Assembly: GCA_016929735.1 (NCBI GenBank)
Contig: JAFGID010000303.1
Location: forward strand, 1 to 7,897
Length of the DNA stretch: 7,897 bases
Direction: 5' to 3'
Source of the DNA: Ignavibacteriales bacterium
Lineage (GTDB): Bacteria; Bacteroidota; Ignavibacteria; Ignavibacteriales; Melioribacteraceae
Shown piece by piece: positions 6,087 through 7,897 of the stretch. Both the position numbers and the translations under genes were made by a program. The first letter of the stretch is position 1. Every line of letters starts with the position of its first letter. The notes under the pieces were generated by a model. That model saw only the letters and a list, made by a program, of their open reading frames with translations. It did not search any database and was not told where the DNA came from.

Positions 6087-7897
6087 ATGACAGAACCAGA
6101 AGTTAAATTACAACTTGCAATAGAACACGGATTAACTGAAGAAGAATTTGGATGGATTTGTGAAAAATTGGGAAGAATTCCAACGTTTACTGAATTGGGA
6201 ATATTTAGTGTGATGTGGAGCGAGCATTGCAGTTATAAAAATTCCATTGCTTTATTAAAAACTTTGCCTCGTAGCGGCGGAAGATTACTGGTAGGTGCCG
6301 GCGAGGAAAATGCGGGATTAATTGATATCGGGAATGGTTATGCCGTAGCCTTCAAGGTGGAAAGTCACAATCATCCTTCTGCAGTTGAACCATATCAAGG
6401 TGCCGCTACTGGAGTCGGTGGAATATTGCGCGACATTTTTACTATGGGAGCAAGACCAATAGCCGCATTAAATTCATTAAGATTTGGAGAACTTACGAAT
6501 TCTAGAAATAAATTTTTATTTGAGTGGGTTGTTAAAGGAATTGCTGATTATGGTAACTGCTTCGGTGTTCCAACAGTTGCAGGCGATGTCTATTTTGATG
6601 ATTCTTATTCTGATAATCCTTTGGTAAACGCAATGGCAATTGGAATTGTGAAAGTCGGCAGAACAGCATCTGCTATTGCCAAAGGTAAAGGAAATCCAGT
6701 AATGATAGTAGGTTCGTCTACAGGAAAAGATGGAATTCACGGTGCCACTTTTGCTTCTGAAGAAATATCAGAAAAATCAGAATCGAAAAGACCATCAGTT
6801 CAGGTTGGCGATCCATTTACCGAGAAATTGTTGCTTGAAGCCACATTGGAAATAATCCGAAGCGGCTATGTGGTCGGTATTCAGGATATGGGGGCTGCCG
6901 GGATTTCGTGCTCTACTTCCGAAATGAGCCATAAAGGTAATTCAGGAATGAAAATAAAACTTGACAAAGTTCCATTACGAGAAAAGGGAATGACAGCATA
7001 CGAAATTATGTTATCCGAAAGTCAGGAAAGAATGCTGGTGGTTGTTAAAAAAGGATGCGAAGATAAAGTTAAGGAAATTTTTGATAAATGGGATTTGAAT
7101 TGTGAAATCATTGGTGAAGTGACCGATGAACAAATTTTAAGTGTTGATTATCAAGGAGAAAGGAAAGTAGATATTAATCCGTTTGATTTAGCGCTTGGTG
7201 GGGGAACACCAGTTTATCACCGCGAAATAAAAGAACCTGAATATCTGAGCAAAACACGTAATTATAATTTTAATTCTCTAAAAGTTGAAAATAAAATTCC
7301 AGAATTGTTCAAGAAAATATTTTCCTCTCCAAATATTGCATCAAAAAAATGGGTTTACGAACAGTATGATTCAATGGTAAGAACAAATACAATAGTTGGT
7401 CCCGGCTGCGATGCATCGGTAATCTATATAAAAGATTTGAACACTGCTATTACAGCAAAAACTGATTGCAATGGAAGATATGTTTACTTAAACCCGAAAG
7501 AAGGGACAAAAATTGCTGTAGCCGAGTCAGCACGCAATGTCGTTTGTTCAGGAGGTGTTCCTTTGGCAATTACAAATTGCTTGAATTTTGGCAATCCGTA
7601 TAAACCTGAAATGTATTGGGTTTTCAAGCAAGCAATTGAAGGGATGGGCGAAGCCTGTAGATTTTTCGATACTCCGGTTACAGGCGGCAATGTCAGTTTT
7701 TATAATGAAAGTCCAGATAGAGCTGTTTATCCCACGCCATTAATTGGAATGGTCGGATTAATAGAGAATTTGAAAAATGTAACAACATCCTTCTTCAAAA
7801 AAGAAGGTGATTTAATTTTTATTCTTGGTGAAGATTTTGAGGAAATGGGAGGAAGTGAATACTTAAAGATTGAATATGATTTGGTGGTTGGTGATTG
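6087..7897 (+). CDS. purL: Phosphoribosylformylglycinamidine synthase PurL, small type (3' end outside window)
   Basis: PurL is the synthetase subunit that makes formylglycinamidine ribonucleotide (FGAM) from FGAR, ATP and ammonia in the fourth step of purine synthesis; in small-type systems the ammonia comes from PurQ with PurS as bridge. Visible family motifs are TELGIFSVMWSEHCSYKNS (residues 35-53, with the active-site-type His47), VESHNHPSAVEPYQGAATG (91-109) followed by GGILRDIFTMGARPIA, the central QDMGAAGISCSTSEM near 266-280, LALGGGTPVYHRE in the linker, then the second half with IVGPGCDAS, AVAESARNVVCSGG, TNCLNFGNP and TGGNVSFYNE. No internal stop is seen through 603 complete codons, about 80 percent of the usual 720-760. 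The length and the absence of a PurS- or PurQ-like extension at the start mark the small type. AAGGA at 6076-6080, six bases before the ATG, and the promoter element upstream fix the start. Confidence 0.96.
   Translation, partial: MTEPEVKLQLAIEHGLTEEEFGWICEKLGRIPTFTELGIFSVMWSEHCSYKNSIALLKTLPRSGGRLLVGAGEENAGLIDIGNGYAVAFKVESHNHPSAVEPYQGAATGVGGILRDIFTMGARPIAALNSLRFGELTNSRNKFLFEWVVKGIADYGNCFGVPTVAGDVYFDDSYSDNPLVNAMAIGIVKVGRTASAIAKGKGNPVMIVGSSTGKDGIHGATFASEEISEKSESKRPSVQVGDPFTEKLLLEATLEIIRSGYVVGIQDMGAAGISCSTSEMSHKGNSGMKIKLDKVPLREKGMTAYEIMLSESQERMLVVVKKGCEDKVKEIFDKWDLNCEIIGEVTDEQILSVDYQGERKVDINPFDLALGGGTPVYHREIKEPEYLSKTRNYNFNSLKVENKIPELFKKIFSSPNIASKKWVYEQYDSMVRTNTIVGPGCDASVIYIKDLNTAITAKTDCNGRYVYLNPKEGTKIAVAESARNVVCSGGVPLAITNCLNFGNPYKPEMYWVFKQAIEGMGEACRFFDTPVTGGNVSFYNESPDRAVYPTPLIGMVGLIENLKNVTTSFFKKEGDLIFILGEDFEEMGGSEYLKIEYDLVVGD

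Noticed and set aside
6516..7690. - strand open frames opposite purL
   Set aside because: purL is conserved across the whole stretch. The antisense frames lack initiation signals and resemble no family.
1..7897. CRISPR array, tRNA or rRNA gene, phage or transposase genes, toxin-antitoxin pair
   Set aside because: No regularly spaced repeats, cloverleaf arms, conserved rRNA strings or matching proteins were seen on either strand.

Overview
The window is AT-rich chromosomal DNA, probably from the Bacteroidota/Chlorobi/Ignavibacteria side of the bacterial tree. The evidence for that placement is a TAnnTTTG-type -7 promoter element upstream of purL, several starts without a Shine-Dalgarno sequence, and a degenerate copy of the GTCATTCTGAGCG...CGAAGAATCT intergenic repeat that I recall as common in those groups. 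A small outer-membrane-type beta-barrel protein also fits. This is an inference from sequence style and protein resemblance; no search was run.

Layout. The first part is on the + strand. It holds truA (tRNA pseudouridine synthase), a gap with two small repeat structures, a classical short-chain dehydrogenase/reductase of the FabG type, a short gap with a three-unit octamer repeat, a secreted small beta-barrel protein, a gap with an inverted-repeat element, and a membrane-anchored protein whose C-terminal half resembles the divergent polysaccharide deacetylase (YibQ) family but lacks its metal-binding motifs. Two genes on the - strand follow: a 62-residue protein of unknown function with a near-perfect ribosome binding site and its own intrinsic terminator, and a CASTOR/POLLUX-type ion channel with two RCK-like regions. 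Divergent from the channel gene, purL (small-type formylglycinamidine ribonucleotide synthase) starts and runs off the right edge with about 600 codons visible.

How the genes relate. They do not form one pathway. truA and purL are housekeeping genes; the reductase may serve lipid or secondary metabolism; the beta-barrel protein, the deacetylase-like protein and the ion channel are all envelope proteins. I see no phage, transposase, CRISPR array, toxin-antitoxin pair or RNA gene, and no convincing new multi-gene system. The items most worth a second look are the deacetylase-like protein without its catalytic residues, the tiny well-expressed-looking orphan gene, the bacterial CASTOR-like channel with an acidic DPG pore motif, and an uninterrupted hydrophobic reading frame running into truA from the left edge.
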